Part shown: positions 15,622-23,525 of the stretch, piece after piece
Numbering within the stretch: the stretch's first letter is position 1
Layout of the letters: every line of letters starts with the position of its first letter
Source: a virus
DNA: 54,234 nt
Virus record (IMG/VR): IMGVR_UViG_3300006916_000059
Span: 1 to 54,234 of that record
Direction: 5' to 3' (one strand)
Position numbers and translations under genes: made by a program
The notes under the pieces: generated by a model
The model's database searches: none
What the model was told of the DNA's origin: nothing
What the model saw: only the letters and a program-made list of their open reading frames with translations

Positions 15622-15746
15622 CGATAGGATGCAAAGCGGAGAAGACGAATAGAGAGAAGAGGTTTTGTTCTGTCTGCGAAATAAAGAATGACAAGTTGAA
15701 TGCTTTGGTTTGGAGGTTATATTATGAAAGCCGGAGAGAAAGTTAA
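15603..15746 (+). CDS. Small zinc-finger protein
   Basis: 47 residues, MARRCLTIGCKAEKTNREKR then FCSVCEIKND, giving C-x4-C...C-x2-C in a basic protein. Overlaps both neighbours in other frames (starts within the previous gene and ends 22 nt into the next). Supported by the cysteine pattern and by the same pattern in neighbouring micro-genes. Confidence 0.5.
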   Translation: MARRCLTIGCKAEKTNREKRFCSVCEIKNDKLNALVWRLYYESRRES

Positions 15747-16008
15747 GTGGCGAAACAAAAGTCTGATGGTTCTTATCTCTCGCACTATACCTAAAGAAGA
15801 TTATCCAGATATTGCTAAACAGATGTGTGATGATGGTCTGATTGCTCTGCTTACCCAAGACGGTCTCAAGTGGTATGCTGGTCGTTATCCCGTTCCTAAA
15901 ACATCTGTGCGTGAGATTTGGGGTCTTAGCAGGTCTCAATTGGATTCTTTTGAACGATGGGTTTATATGAACGACCCGTTTATGGTTTTGTTAGCGGAGG
16001 AAGAATGA
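15724..16008 (+). CDS. Unknown protein
   Basis: 94 residues, not recognised. GGAGG ten nt before ATG 15724 sets the start. Two helical parts, MKAGEKVKWRNKSLMVLISR and SVREIWGLSRSQLDSFERWVYM; the second looks like a small helix-turn-helix. Ends in AEEE because of the next gene's SD. Confidence 0.6.
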   Translation: MKAGEKVKWRNKSLMVLISRTIPKEDYPDIAKQMCDDGLIALLTQDGLKWYAGRYPVPKTSVREIWGLSRSQLDSFERWVYMNDPFMVLLAEEE

Positions 16009-16118
16009 TGCCGGAATGTAAAGAGTGCGGAGAGCATTGTGAAGCAGAAGACATGAAATGGAAAGACGATGAACCAATATGTGAAGACTGTTGGTTATGG
16101 GATAAGGGGGTATATTGA
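16005..16118 (+). CDS. 37-residue zinc-finger protein
   Basis: MMPECKECGEHCEAEDMKWK continues to CEDCWLWDKGVY, with two CxxC pairs (residues 5-8 and 28-31) and little else. It fills exactly the space between two genes with ATGA-type overlap upstream and the next ATG at 16119. GGAGGA provides the SD. Too short for usual gene callers but well supported by pattern and fit. Confidence 0.6.
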   Translation: MMPECKECGEHCEAEDMKWKDDEPICEDCWLWDKGVY

Positions 16119-16418
16119 ATGAGTAGAATAGGTATGATTAGATTTGATGAGAAGTGGTATACACCACAAGTAGAGGAATTATGTGAAGAAGTATCGCAGA
16201 TATGTTGGGGTAATGTCAAGTTAGATGAACGAGAGCCTTACACTTACGAAGAAACAATAGATGTTCTTCGTGAGTATGAGCGCAAAGCATTAGCCTTCGA
16301 TAGGTTCAGAGAATTATTGGAGAGACATGCAGATGAAGATATTATGTGTATGGAGATGTTAGATTTATTAGACATAGTCCACCGTGAAGTAGACACAGAA
16401 TGGGAGGTTCCACAATGA
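16119..16418 (+). CDS. Unknown helical protein
   Basis: 99 residues, acidic and helical (YTYEETIDVLREYERKALAFDRFRELLERHADED...), no zinc or membrane motif. SD GGGGG about 10 nt upstream. Overlaps the next gene by ATGA. Not recognised. Confidence 0.6.
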   Translation: MSRIGMIRFDEKWYTPQVEELCEEVSQICWGNVKLDEREPYTYEETIDVLREYERKALAFDRFRELLERHADEDIMCMEMLDLLDIVHREVDTEWEVPQ

Positions 16419-16681
16419 GTAAGAAGTATCGTGGTTCAGCAGTCGAAGCCGCAGTCCAAGAGTGGGAGTTATCCGATTGGTTTACGGCAGACCAACTTCT
16501 GCCAAAGGCTATCGAGACGCTACCGCAGAGGTCGTGTAGTATAACTGTCTATTCTGTATCAAGGCATCTGCGAATTATGGCAAGTAGAGGACTTCTAATC
16601 AGTCGCATAAATTCTAACGGTGTTAAAGAATTTACAAAGTTGATAGGTGAGTATGATGGGGATGCTCATTTTTACGCTTGA
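16415..16681 (+). CDS. Winged-helix-like protein
   Basis: 88 residues. WFTADQLLPKAIETL, then SITVYSVSRHLRIMASRGLLISRINSNGV gives helix, recognition helix and wing of a winged HTH. ATG 16415 (GGAGG 9 nt ahead) is chosen over the upstream frame start. Probably a small DNA-binding regulator, one of several in this arm. Confidence 0.65.
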   Translation: MSKKYRGSAVEAAVQEWELSDWFTADQLLPKAIETLPQRSCSITVYSVSRHLRIMASRGLLISRINSNGVKEFTKLIGEYDGDAHFYA

Positions 16682-17312
16682 TGCTGAACCTTACCGTGTA
16701 GGCGAATACATAGAGGGTGATGGTTTTTTCACATCTCCCTCTATTGATACTACGGTTATCTGTCACATCAAAAGACCAGACGCAGAGGATTGTGTAGGTT
16801 GGCTCGATTACATAAAATACAGAATGATAATAGTCTGCGATAAAGCACCTAAGATTGACGATGATAGAGTTATCTACGATAGAAGTTTAAAGAAAGGCAA
16901 TAGAGATTACATATCTGCGATTCAAGCGACACTTCGTTGGCAAGATAGGAATAGGGTCTGGAATAATACACAGAGGGTTCCTGTTCCTCTTATGCTTTCC
17001 TTTCTACGAGAGAATGTCAGAGACATTGAGATATACAGACTTTTAGCAAAGTCTTTCCGTTGGTGTTCAGAGGATATGCAACAAGCCACTATTTGTTTTG
17101 GTATAAGTCCTGTAAAACACAGACCAGCATTCCCCAAAAAGAAAAAGAAAGTAGAGGATTGCGAATTGCATATGTTCAGAGAAAGCGATAAGTATAGAGA
17201 TATGATAATAAAAGACGGTGAAGTTGCTAATCTTATTAGAGCGCAAATCCCCAGAGATAAGTTACCTAAGAAAATGAAGAAGACTAAGGAGAATGTTGTT
17301 TCATGGCTCTGA
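16653..17312 (+). CDS. Unknown protein in the clamp-loader-side operon
   Basis: 219 residues with start at 16653 (ATG 16656 or 16662 also possible). Order: beta-rich N-domain, segment RMIIVCDKAPKIDDDRVI, helical region (PLMLSFLRENVRDIEIYRLLAKSFRWCSEDMQQA) and a Lys-rich C-terminal part. The middle helices recall clamp-loader accessory domains, but no P-loop is present and I do not recognise it. Overlaps both neighbours. Confidence 0.6.
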   Translation: MMGMLIFTLDAEPYRVGEYIEGDGFFTSPSIDTTVICHIKRPDAEDCVGWLDYIKYRMIIVCDKAPKIDDDRVIYDRSLKKGNRDYISAIQATLRWQDRNRVWNNTQRVPVPLMLSFLRENVRDIEIYRLLAKSFRWCSEDMQQATICFGISPVKHRPAFPKKKKKVEDCELHMFRESDKYRDMIIKDGEVANLIRAQIPRDKLPKKMKKTKENVVSWL

Positions 17313-17491
17313 CATTCGAGGGTTGTATGATATTGATGTGGCTCTTTTTGCTAATGCCTATGAAAGGCGAAGTCCTTGACAGGTTGTTTAGAATACTTTT
17401 TAATCGAAAAAGTAGATACTTTTCCGATGATAAATATGTAGAGGGTTCTGGGGATTTGTCGGTGGCTTACATAGGTATGTTAGACGAGTAG
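17303..17491 (+). CDS. Small membrane protein
   Basis: 62 residues. Residues about 8-19 (CMILMWLFLLMP) are hydrophobic enough for one membrane segment; the rest is basic then acidic and cytosolic-looking. Start overlaps the previous stop by 10 nt. Function unknown. Confidence 0.5.
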   Translation: MALTFEGCMILMWLFLLMPMKGEVLDRLFRILFNRKSRYFSDDKYVEGSGDLSVAYIGMLDE

Positions 17492-17519
17492 TTAAATATC
17501 GCAAAGTCAAGGACAGTAT

Positions 17520-17933
17520 GTGGCTAAAAATAACGCAAACGCCAGAATAAGAAGAAGGATTGCAGAAATCCTCTTCGAGAGGGGTGAAATGACCCGTTCT
17601 GCCGTTGCGAGTATTCTTTTAGAAGAAGGTAATTTTAGAGTAATGCCTTCTGACGCAAGCCTCTCTGCTATGCTTGCTAAAAATATACAGATAATACAGA
17701 CAGGAACAGATAAGGTTGATGTTGGGGATGGTACAATGACTATCAATTCTGTCTATGCGATTGATGATTCGATTATCAAAGACGAAGAAGACTTAGTATT
17801 TACAAGACCTTATTCGAGTATGACTGTTGCAGAAAAAAAGAATGCCATTAGATGTTTAGGTTGTAAACAAATGAGGCTGATACAAGAGGATTGGTCTGAA
17901 TGTCTGATATGTCAGAGAAGACCGTCTGATTAA
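17520..17933 (+). CDS. Winged-helix protein with C-terminal zinc ribbon
   Basis: 137 residues, GTG start. RIRRRIAEILFERGEMTRSAVASILLEEG looks like the first two helices of a winged HTH; the C-terminus CLGCKQM...CLICQRR is a four-cysteine ribbon. This DNA-binding-plus-zinc layout suits a transcription factor. It closes an operon; a TTAATAAGGACATGGG element lies right over its stop codon. Confidence 0.65.
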   Translation: MAKNNANARIRRRIAEILFERGEMTRSAVASILLEEGNFRVMPSDASLSAMLAKNIQIIQTGTDKVDVGDGTMTINSVYAIDDSIIKDEEDLVFTRPYSSMTVAEKKNAIRCLGCKQMRLIQEDWSECLICQRRPSD

Positions 17934-17946
17934 TAAGGACATGGGG
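17930..17946 (+). promoter_or_regulatory. Promoter-like element TTAATAAGGACATGGGG
   Basis: Overlaps the stop codon of the preceding gene and begins 30 nt before ATG 17960. The first 16 bases are identical to 19891-19906. The gene that follows lacks a clear SD, which fits a leaderless message starting near the ATG. Confidence 0.65.
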
Positions 17947-17959
17947 TTTACTCACTAAT

Positions 17960-18229
17960 ATGGTGAGAATCAAAGCGGAATGGAGACTCCACAGGACTAA
18001 CAACGAATCGCACCTTACTTCCAAAGGAGGTAAGTATTACTGCGGTGCGCCTATACACGATATGGGCGAGATTACAGACAAACAAGCACTTTCACTTCCT
18101 CTCTGTACCGACTGCTTCCCAGAAGGTATACAGGGATATGGGAAAGATACCTCCGCAGGGGGTGAAGAGGCGGTGAAGCAGAGCGCAAAGCGTTCCGTCT
18201 CTCACTCCCGCAAGGGGGTGTGGTTATGA
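17960..18229 (+). CDS. Small zinc-binding protein
   Basis: 89 residues. WRLHRTNNESHLTSKGGKYYCG then CTDCFPEG places His residues, one Cys and a CxxC in the order seen in small phage zinc proteins. It shares size and the C...CxxC layout with the gene at 22103. No SD; preceded by a promoter-like element. Confidence 0.6.
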   Translation: MVRIKAEWRLHRTNNESHLTSKGGKYYCGAPIHDMGEITDKQALSLPLCTDCFPEGIQGYGKDTSAGGEEAVKQSAKRSVSHSRKGVWL

Positions 18230-18825
18230 CATTATACATAGGTATATGCGGAAATATGAAATCCGGTAAATCTACTCTTGCTGGTCTGCTTGCACAGAAA
18301 TTCGACTTACCCATACTATCTTTCGCAGAAAGTCTTAGAGAAGAAGTAGCACAGGCATTTTTCCATAAGCAACAGAAGCGTGAGGCTCGTTACTTATGGG
18401 ATTTATTAGAAGCACAAGATAAGACTCGCACAAGACCTCTTCTTCAAGCATGGGGTCAAGGTCGTAGGGCATTAGTTGACCCCGACTATTGGGTTGAGAG
18501 ACTACAGAAATATGCTGACAAACAAGGTTACGGCGTTGCTATTATTGATGATGTTAGACATACCAACGAAGCCTTGCATATACTTAACATGGGTGGGATG
18601 GTAATACGCTTAGACGCAAACCAACAGACTCTAATTAATCGTGGTGCTACAGGCTTTGCACATATAAGCGAGCAGTTGGAACCCGTTGATGAAGTATTAT
18701 CGGAAACGCAATATGCCCATCAGAGCATATTCTTTGATACTACGGGTATGTCTCCTCTCGGTATGTATAGAAGACTCGTTCCTTTAGTTGACGACTTCCT
18801 AAAGACATGGGGTGAAGAGGAATGA
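18226..18825 (+). CDS. Deoxynucleoside monophosphate kinase-like P-loop enzyme
   Basis: 199 residues. P-loop GNMKSGKST at residues 8-16, then LPILSFAESLREEV, WDLLEAQDKTRTRPLLQAWGQ and VAIIDDVRHTNEA follow the order of phage dNMP kinases/adenylate-kinase-like proteins: nucleotide loop, NMP-binding helices, and a DDVR strand. It probably phosphorylates dNMPs to feed viral DNA synthesis. Start 18226 has GGGGGTG ahead; the upstream GTG at 18220 is less likely. Ends in WGEEE over the next SD. Confidence 0.75.
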   Translation: MTLYIGICGNMKSGKSTLAGLLAQKFDLPILSFAESLREEVAQAFFHKQQKREARYLWDLLEAQDKTRTRPLLQAWGQGRRALVDPDYWVERLQKYADKQGYGVAIIDDVRHTNEALHILNMGGMVIRLDANQQTLINRGATGFAHISEQLEPVDEVLSETQYAHQSIFFDTTGMSPLGMYRRLVPLVDDFLKTWGEEE

Positions 18826-19004
18826 AGAGAGTAAGTAGATTTCTTGTAAAGAGGATTCTCAAAAAAGAAGGAATACCTCTCTGCGAAATATGTAAAGATA
18901 GTATAGCAAAGACTTCTATGACTTTGTGTCTTGAGTGCCAACAGATTTATGATGAAGATATGTATGCCCTACACATGAGAGATATGAGGGAGATGATGAG
19001 ATGA
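18822..19004 (+). CDS. Small zinc-finger protein
   Basis: 60 residues. CEIC near residue 21 and CLEC near residue 36 form a compact zinc ribbon; the ends are basic and Met-rich. Overlaps the kinase and the RFC gene by 4 nt each, so it is translated with them. Possible clamp-loader or replication accessory, by position only. Confidence 0.6.
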   Translation: MKRVSRFLVKRILKKEGIPLCEICKDSIAKTSMTLCLECQQIYDEDMYALHMRDMREMMR

Positions 19005-19894
19005 TTTGGTGCGAGAAGTATAGACCTAAGACATTTGAAGAAGTCGTAGGTCAAGATATAATAGTATCAGAGATGATGAATATTACATCAGAAAATATGA
19101 ATCATTTCCTCCTCCATAGTGTCGGTGCTGGAACAGGCAAGACCTCAATAGCATATCTATTAGCAAGGCATCTTAATTTCAATTTGCATATCTACAATGC
19201 GAGTAGCAAAAGAACCAGAGGTATAGAGTTTATCGAAGAAGAAATCATCCCTATGTCGCAGAGTGGTATGTGGGAGACTATCATCTTATTAGATGAAGCA
19301 GATAGACTTACTTTACAGGCTCAAGACGCACTTAAAGGTGTTATCGAAAACGCAACTTGTTATTTTGTTCTGACTTGTAATGATATTAGCAAAGTCACTC
19401 CTTTCCTACAGTCGAGGTGTCAACTTCGTCATTTCAAAGAGATAGAGATAGATGCTATTATCGAGAAACTAATCTACATATCCAACAAAGAAAACTGTTA
19501 TGTTCCCGATGAACATATCAGAGCAATAGCACACGCTCACAGAGGCGATTTGAGAAATGCTATTAATTGTCTTCAAGCATACAATACAGTAACACACCAA
19601 GATAGAGACTCCTTTGTTCTAAGTCTTGATGTATCAGATTTTAATCCTAAGACTTTCCTTCGCATATGTGCAAAGGAAAGAAGTGTAGACATGGCGGTAG
19701 GTCTGACTAAGGATATGCCTATGAGGGTAGTTATCCGAAAGGTCTTCGATTATGCCGTCAATTCAGACGCATCAGCAGAAGCAAAGATGCGAGTTATAGA
19801 GTCCTCTATTATCAGCGAAAGAGACATACTGCAAGGTTGTGATGAGACAATAGTCCGTTGGGATTTCTGTCGTATGTTGGCATCGAGGGATTAA
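19001..19894 (+). CDS. Clamp loader small subunit (RFC small subunit-like)
   Basis: 297 residues, slightly short of cellular RFC-S (about 320-330). MIWCEKYRPKTFEEVVGQ is the RFC box I/II start; Walker A VGAGTGKTS at 41-49, Walker B LLDEAD at 96-101 and the arginine-finger box QSRC at 137-140 are intact, followed by a helical collar domain. In archaea RFC-S with RFC-L loads PCNA onto primer ends; a PCNA-like gene lies 2.4 kb downstream. No large subunit was recognised, so it may act as a homo-oligomer or with host RFC-L. Confidence 0.95.
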   Translation: MIWCEKYRPKTFEEVVGQDIIVSEMMNITSENMNHFLLHSVGAGTGKTSIAYLLARHLNFNLHIYNASSKRTRGIEFIEEEIIPMSQSGMWETIILLDEADRLTLQAQDALKGVIENATCYFVLTCNDISKVTPFLQSRCQLRHFKEIEIDAIIEKLIYISNKENCYVPDEHIRAIAHAHRGDLRNAINCLQAYNTVTHQDRDSFVLSLDVSDFNPKTFLRICAKERSVDMAVGLTKDMPMRVVIRKVFDYAVNSDASAEAKMRVIESSIISERDILQGCDETIVRWDFCRMLASRD

Positions 19895-19906
19895 TAAGGA
19901 CATGGG
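19891..19906 (+). promoter_or_regulatory. Promoter-like element TTAATAAGGACATGGG
   Basis: Covers the stop codon of the RFC gene and is identical to the element at 17930 over 16 bases. It starts 47 nt before ATG 19938, allowing a short leader that carries an SD (GCAGGTGA). It would separate the RFC operon from the RPA-like operon. Confidence 0.65.
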
Positions 19907-19937
19907 TATAACGGAAATATGAAGCAGGTGAAAACTG

Positions 19938-21161
19938 ATGATAAGTAGCGAGATGTATGAAAGAGTAGCAAAGAATGTGGGTTGTTCATTGAATGAATTA
20001 CTCGCACGACACAAGAAGGCTAAGGACACACATGCCGTGTCACTCGTAGCGGCGGGTGTATCAGAAGCAGAGGTTGAAAACAAGACCTTGCGAATGGCAG
20101 CGGCTGAAATGAGAGCAGAGAAAGCAAGACTATCCCGTAGTGGATGCACTATGTTAGAAGGTATGTTCTTGAGTAGTCCAAGATACAAAGATTGGGGTAA
20201 AGTGTTTTACACAAAGTATCAGAATATGTTGAAGACATTAGACGAAGAAGGCAGAAAGAACCTTGTAGCACAAGGTCTTATCACTCTGTATCTACATGAT
20301 GATTCGCAAGGCGGATATAGGATTGTTCACAATCCTACACTTACAAACAAGACTCCTTTTGCAGTTGAATTGGGAGAAATGTCCGGTGACAAGTTGCCTA
20401 AACAAGCGACAGATATTGGAGACGGCACAGGTTACTTCGTATGTATCGAGAACAAAACCTCGCCTACATATCCTTCGGGTTCTCCTAACTACGCATATGG
20501 AAAGGCAAGAGCGACTTCTGATTTAGAAAGAACCTGCCTTTTCTTAGGTAGAGAACAGGGTAGTGAGGATGCGCCGAAACTGATTCCTATGAAATTCAGA
20601 GGAGATTTAGCAAAGGTAAATTATCCTACCTTCTCTCCTCTACAAATACCTGCCAATCTATCTAAGAATGGCGTAGCGTATACAAAGGCTGGAGTTTCGC
20701 AATATACTCTTGATTCAAACCTTGCGAGTATTTTCCCTAAAGCCCCTCTTATGTCTGATGGTTCTGGTCTAATCCCAGACCACATTACTATGCTTGACGG
20801 TCTTGACTTTATCGAAGACCATGTAAATACTCTCTCTGATAAAGAGAAGTGGGATGCTCTTGTATGTATAGTGATGGAAGTCGCACACATTGACCCAAGA
20901 GAAAGTGGTGGTTATATTCTAACTCTATCTGATTTAGATTTGACCTCTCTATCAGCCCCTCTCGACTTGTATGTATCGCAAGAAGAGGATTCTAAAGTTT
21001 CATTCGGTGTTGGTTCAGTTGTAGCCGTAGTCGGTTCTCCTTATGTGAATCGAGACGGAGACGGAAAATTAGCAACGACAGGTTGGTTCTGTGTTGAAGA
21101 AGTCGGTGTCCTTACGGACACTGACTCTTCTTCCCAGACTGAAATAGACGATTGGGAGTGA
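19938..21161 (+). CDS. RPA-like single-stranded DNA-binding protein (putative)
   Basis: 407 residues. N-terminal helical, Lys/Arg/Ala-rich part; middle with alternating beta stretches; near the C-terminus FGVGSVVAVVGSPYVNRDG...WFCVEEVGV looks like an OB-fold barrel, followed by a very acidic tail (about residues 395-407). Acidic C-termini are typical of ssDNA-binding proteins that dock partners. Its position between RFC and a RecA-type ATPase supports a replication/recombination role. Assignment to RPA is tentative. Confidence 0.5.
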   Translation: MISSEMYERVAKNVGCSLNELLARHKKAKDTHAVSLVAAGVSEAEVENKTLRMAAAEMRAEKARLSRSGCTMLEGMFLSSPRYKDWGKVFYTKYQNMLKTLDEEGRKNLVAQGLITLYLHDDSQGGYRIVHNPTLTNKTPFAVELGEMSGDKLPKQATDIGDGTGYFVCIENKTSPTYPSGSPNYAYGKARATSDLERTCLFLGREQGSEDAPKLIPMKFRGDLAKVNYPTFSPLQIPANLSKNGVAYTKAGVSQYTLDSNLASIFPKAPLMSDGSGLIPDHITMLDGLDFIEDHVNTLSDKEKWDALVCIVMEVAHIDPRESGGYILTLSDLDLTSLSAPLDLYVSQEEDSKVSFGVGSVVAVVGSPYVNRDGDGKLATTGWFCVEEVGVLTDTDSSSQTEIDDWE

Positions 21162-21165
21162 TACA

Positions 21166-22113
21166 ATGAGTTGGGGAACAAAAGAGGAGAGTAAACAAGA
21201 GCAAGAAGGCGCAAAGTATGGTATAGAGCATTTCAGAGAATTGTTCTCAAGACCAAGAGTCTCTGATAATCCTATCAGAATGGCTCTTGTCGCAAAGGAA
21301 AACTGTGCTAAGACGGGTCTGGCGGTTGATATTGCCAGAGGGAGAACGGACAAAGAGATTATCATCATAGATGTTGATAATTCTGCGATTCAGACAGTTA
21401 CATGTAACTATCCACATGACAAAAATATAAAGGTTGTTCCTTTGTTTGACGAAACCGATTCTTTTATCTTCAACGAAGATAATTCTACTAATTGGACTGC
21501 TCTGATTGACAAGATGGGTTACTTCATTAAGTTAATCGGAGAGGAAGCGAGGAAAGGAGAGATAGGTGCGGTCATCATTGATGGAGGCTCTACTTTCTTG
21601 AAGTGGTGCGAATTGGCTATGACTGATGTTCTGATGAATAGGTCTAAGAATCCTATCAATGTTGAAGATGGAGATAAATTCAATCAAGCAGAATGGCGCA
21701 TTCGCAACCAATTATTCCGTGATGTAATGAATAGAGCGCATCAACTACCCGTTGACGCAGTATTCTTTACTTACCATCTAAAAGATGTTAAGCAGTTCGC
21801 AGACATAGGAAACGGGCAGAAAGGTCTAATGAAAGTAGGCGAACAACCGGATTGGGAAAAGGGAACAATGAGATTGTTCTCGCAACAGATTTTCTTAGCA
21901 AGATACACCAAGAAAGGTGATGTTGCGGCTGGCGTTAAGTCTGACCCACAGATGAATGAAAACGAGTGGGAAATTCGAGCAACCATAGAAGAAATGAAAG
22001 GGTGGAACCAAGAACATTTAGGCACTACGCATACTGTTTTGCGAGTATCTGATGGTAATGTTGAATGGTTCGGTCTGCCGTTCTTGAAATGGAGTGCTGA
22101 CAATGAAGGTTAG
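21166..22113 (+). CDS. RecA-core ATPase, Sak4-like (putative)
   Basis: 315 residues. ALVAKENCAKTGLAVDIARG sits where a P-loop is expected but keeps only the KT of GxxxxGKT; it is followed by IIIIDVDNS (strand 2) and AVIIDGGSTFLKW, a RecA-type Walker B. QQIFLARYTKKGD resembles the C-terminal core of phage Sak4 proteins, single-domain RecA relatives that help strand annealing. The degenerate P-loop makes ATP use uncertain. Starts 4 nt after the RPA-like gene, so they are co-translated. Confidence 0.55.
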   Translation: MSWGTKEESKQEQEGAKYGIEHFRELFSRPRVSDNPIRMALVAKENCAKTGLAVDIARGRTDKEIIIIDVDNSAIQTVTCNYPHDKNIKVVPLFDETDSFIFNEDNSTNWTALIDKMGYFIKLIGEEARKGEIGAVIIDGGSTFLKWCELAMTDVLMNRSKNPINVEDGDKFNQAEWRIRNQLFRDVMNRAHQLPVDAVFFTYHLKDVKQFADIGNGQKGLMKVGEQPDWEKGTMRLFSQQIFLARYTKKGDVAAGVKSDPQMNENEWEIRATIEEMKGWNQEHLGTTHTVLRVSDGNVEWFGLPFLKWSADNEG

Positions 22114-22324
22114 GCAGGTATTCCCGTCTCGCAAAAGACAGTGGCATTACGCAGTTGACATAGGGGTGACGGGTAAATCGTATTTACTGTGTAGAGGTGT
22201 AGACACTTTTGGTATCTACACATCAGAACAACCTACTGATAAAAACGGTGATTTGAAAGAGCGAGAGCCGTGTAAGATGTGTGCAAGAATGGCAGAAAAG
22301 CATCCTTATATCACGGTGGTTTAA
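22103..22324 (+). CDS. Small zinc-binding protein
   Basis: 73 residues, basic. C34 and C62-x2-C65 with an adjacent His give the same order as the gene at 17960 (H...Y-x-C...CxxC). GGAG lies 8 nt ahead of ATG 22103, inside the end of the previous gene. Function unknown. Confidence 0.6.
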   Translation: MKVRQVFPSRKRQWHYAVDIGVTGKSYLLCRGVDTFGIYTSEQPTDKNGDLKEREPCKMCARMAEKHPYITVV

Positions 22325-22336
22325 TAAGGACATAGG
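22321..22336 (+). promoter_or_regulatory. Promoter-like element TTAATAAGGACATAGG
   Basis: One base different from 17930 and 19891. It again covers the stop codon of the preceding gene and begins exactly 30 nt before ATG 22351 of the PCNA-like gene. Confidence 0.65.
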
Positions 22337-22350
22337 AAGGTGTGTAGTAT

Positions 22351-23163
22351 ATGCTTAAGGTAAGTAAGGCAGAATTAGAGAAGTTGTTGAGTAGAACACA
22401 GAGAGTATGTAATATCAATGGAAAACCCATACCTCAAGTAAAGGGGTGTGTGATTAGTGGGTCTGATGATAATCTATTATCCACTACTAACATAGTTAGG
22501 GATGGAATATCAAGTGTTGCTACTTTTTCATGTTTAGCAAACGAAGTAGACGAACAAGAATATGTTATACCGGACATTGAGAAGATGTTGGGTGTCTTAA
22601 AACCTCATCGTGGAGTTATCACTTTAGAATCTAAAGAAGACAAGATAGTTATTAAATCGAGTGGCAGACAGACTACCTTATCGGCTGATTCAAGGGCTTT
22701 AGCATTCCCCCATACAAAGAAAACAGTTAGTGAATGGTATGCAGAATCAAAAGGTAGAATAGCCTCTATCAACCCACTTACAGGTTCCTACAAAATGCGA
22801 GACGGCAGTATTAGAGAGCCTTTTATTGAGTTGCAGATAATGGGTTCTGAATTTAAAAATGCTATTGATGCTGGTAATGTAAACGGGCAAAAAGTAAACA
22901 GGTGTTTGCTAAAGTGGGATTCTATGAAGCGTCTATATATTGAGTCTGGTAATATTTTATTGGGTAAAACCGAGACTTGTTTAGCAAGCACAGAAGATGA
23001 TGTAGCACCTTTTGAGTTTGAGTTTGAAGGCGGTTTAGAGAAATGTCTTACTGACGGTCTGGTAAACCTTTACTTCTTAGATTTCACAGAAGAATCGCAA
23101 GGTTATTCTATAGTCTTAGTAGACATGGAAAACAATGTTATATTTCAAAGAGGAGTAGTATGA
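22351..23163 (+). CDS. PCNA-like sliding clamp (divergent)
   Basis: 270 residues, near the usual 245-265 of PCNA. LKVSKAELEKLLSRTQ at the start and YVIPDIEKMLGVLKPHRGVITLESKEDKIVIKSSGRQTTLSAD match the strand-helix-strand layout and the LSKALK/DKL-like turn of sliding clamps. With RFC small subunit and PolB nearby it most likely forms the processivity ring. A PIP-box pocket cannot be judged from sequence. The C-terminal half is very divergent. Confidence 0.7.
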   Translation: MLKVSKAELEKLLSRTQRVCNINGKPIPQVKGCVISGSDDNLLSTTNIVRDGISSVATFSCLANEVDEQEYVIPDIEKMLGVLKPHRGVITLESKEDKIVIKSSGRQTTLSADSRALAFPHTKKTVSEWYAESKGRIASINPLTGSYKMRDGSIREPFIELQIMGSEFKNAIDAGNVNGQKVNRCLLKWDSMKRLYIESGNILLGKTETCLASTEDDVAPFEFEFEGGLEKCLTDGLVNLYFLDFTEESQGYSIVLVDMENNVIFQRGVV

Positions 23164-23525
23164 GCATAAATTTAGCAGATTGGGCAGAAGAACAACCTCT
23201 TCATAGGATTCAGAATATAGCAAGTAGGGGGATAAAACTCCCTGCTTCTGAAATAGAATGGACTATGAAGCATATGGGTTCTGTTATGTCTATCACTAAA
23301 TTACACAGAAAAATAGTAGTTATGTATGCGGTTCTTAGAGATATGGAAGTAGGACAGATTCTTACGGCAGAATATATTGCTAATCTTGCTAACGAATATT
23401 GTAGACCTAATGCGATAATACATACTCGTATGGTGTCAAGAATCTTAATGCTTCTCGCAAAATGGGGCTACATACAGAGAATACCAATCAATTCAAATAT
23501 CTATGAGTATAAGAGGATTAAATGA
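23160..23525 (+). CDS. Winged-helix-like protein
   Basis: 121 residues. VMYAVLRDMEVGQILTAEYIANLANEY, then IIHTRMVSRILMLLAKWGYIQRI and a short hairpin are the helices and wing of a winged HTH. It lies between the clamp and a methyltransferase and overlaps both by 4 nt. The pattern recalls C-terminal winged helices of replication proteins, but a regulator is equally possible. Confidence 0.6.
   Translation: MSINLADWAEEQPLHRIQNIASRGIKLPASEIEWTMKHMGSVMSITKLHRKIVVMYAVLRDMEVGQILTAEYIANLANEYCRPNAIIHTRMVSRILMLLAKWGYIQRIPINSNIYEYKRIK

Noticed and set aside
15328-15939. 203-codon minus-strand frame
   Set aside because: Covers the methyltransferase end and two zinc-finger genes on the opposite strand; Ser/Thr/Leu/Phe shadow composition.
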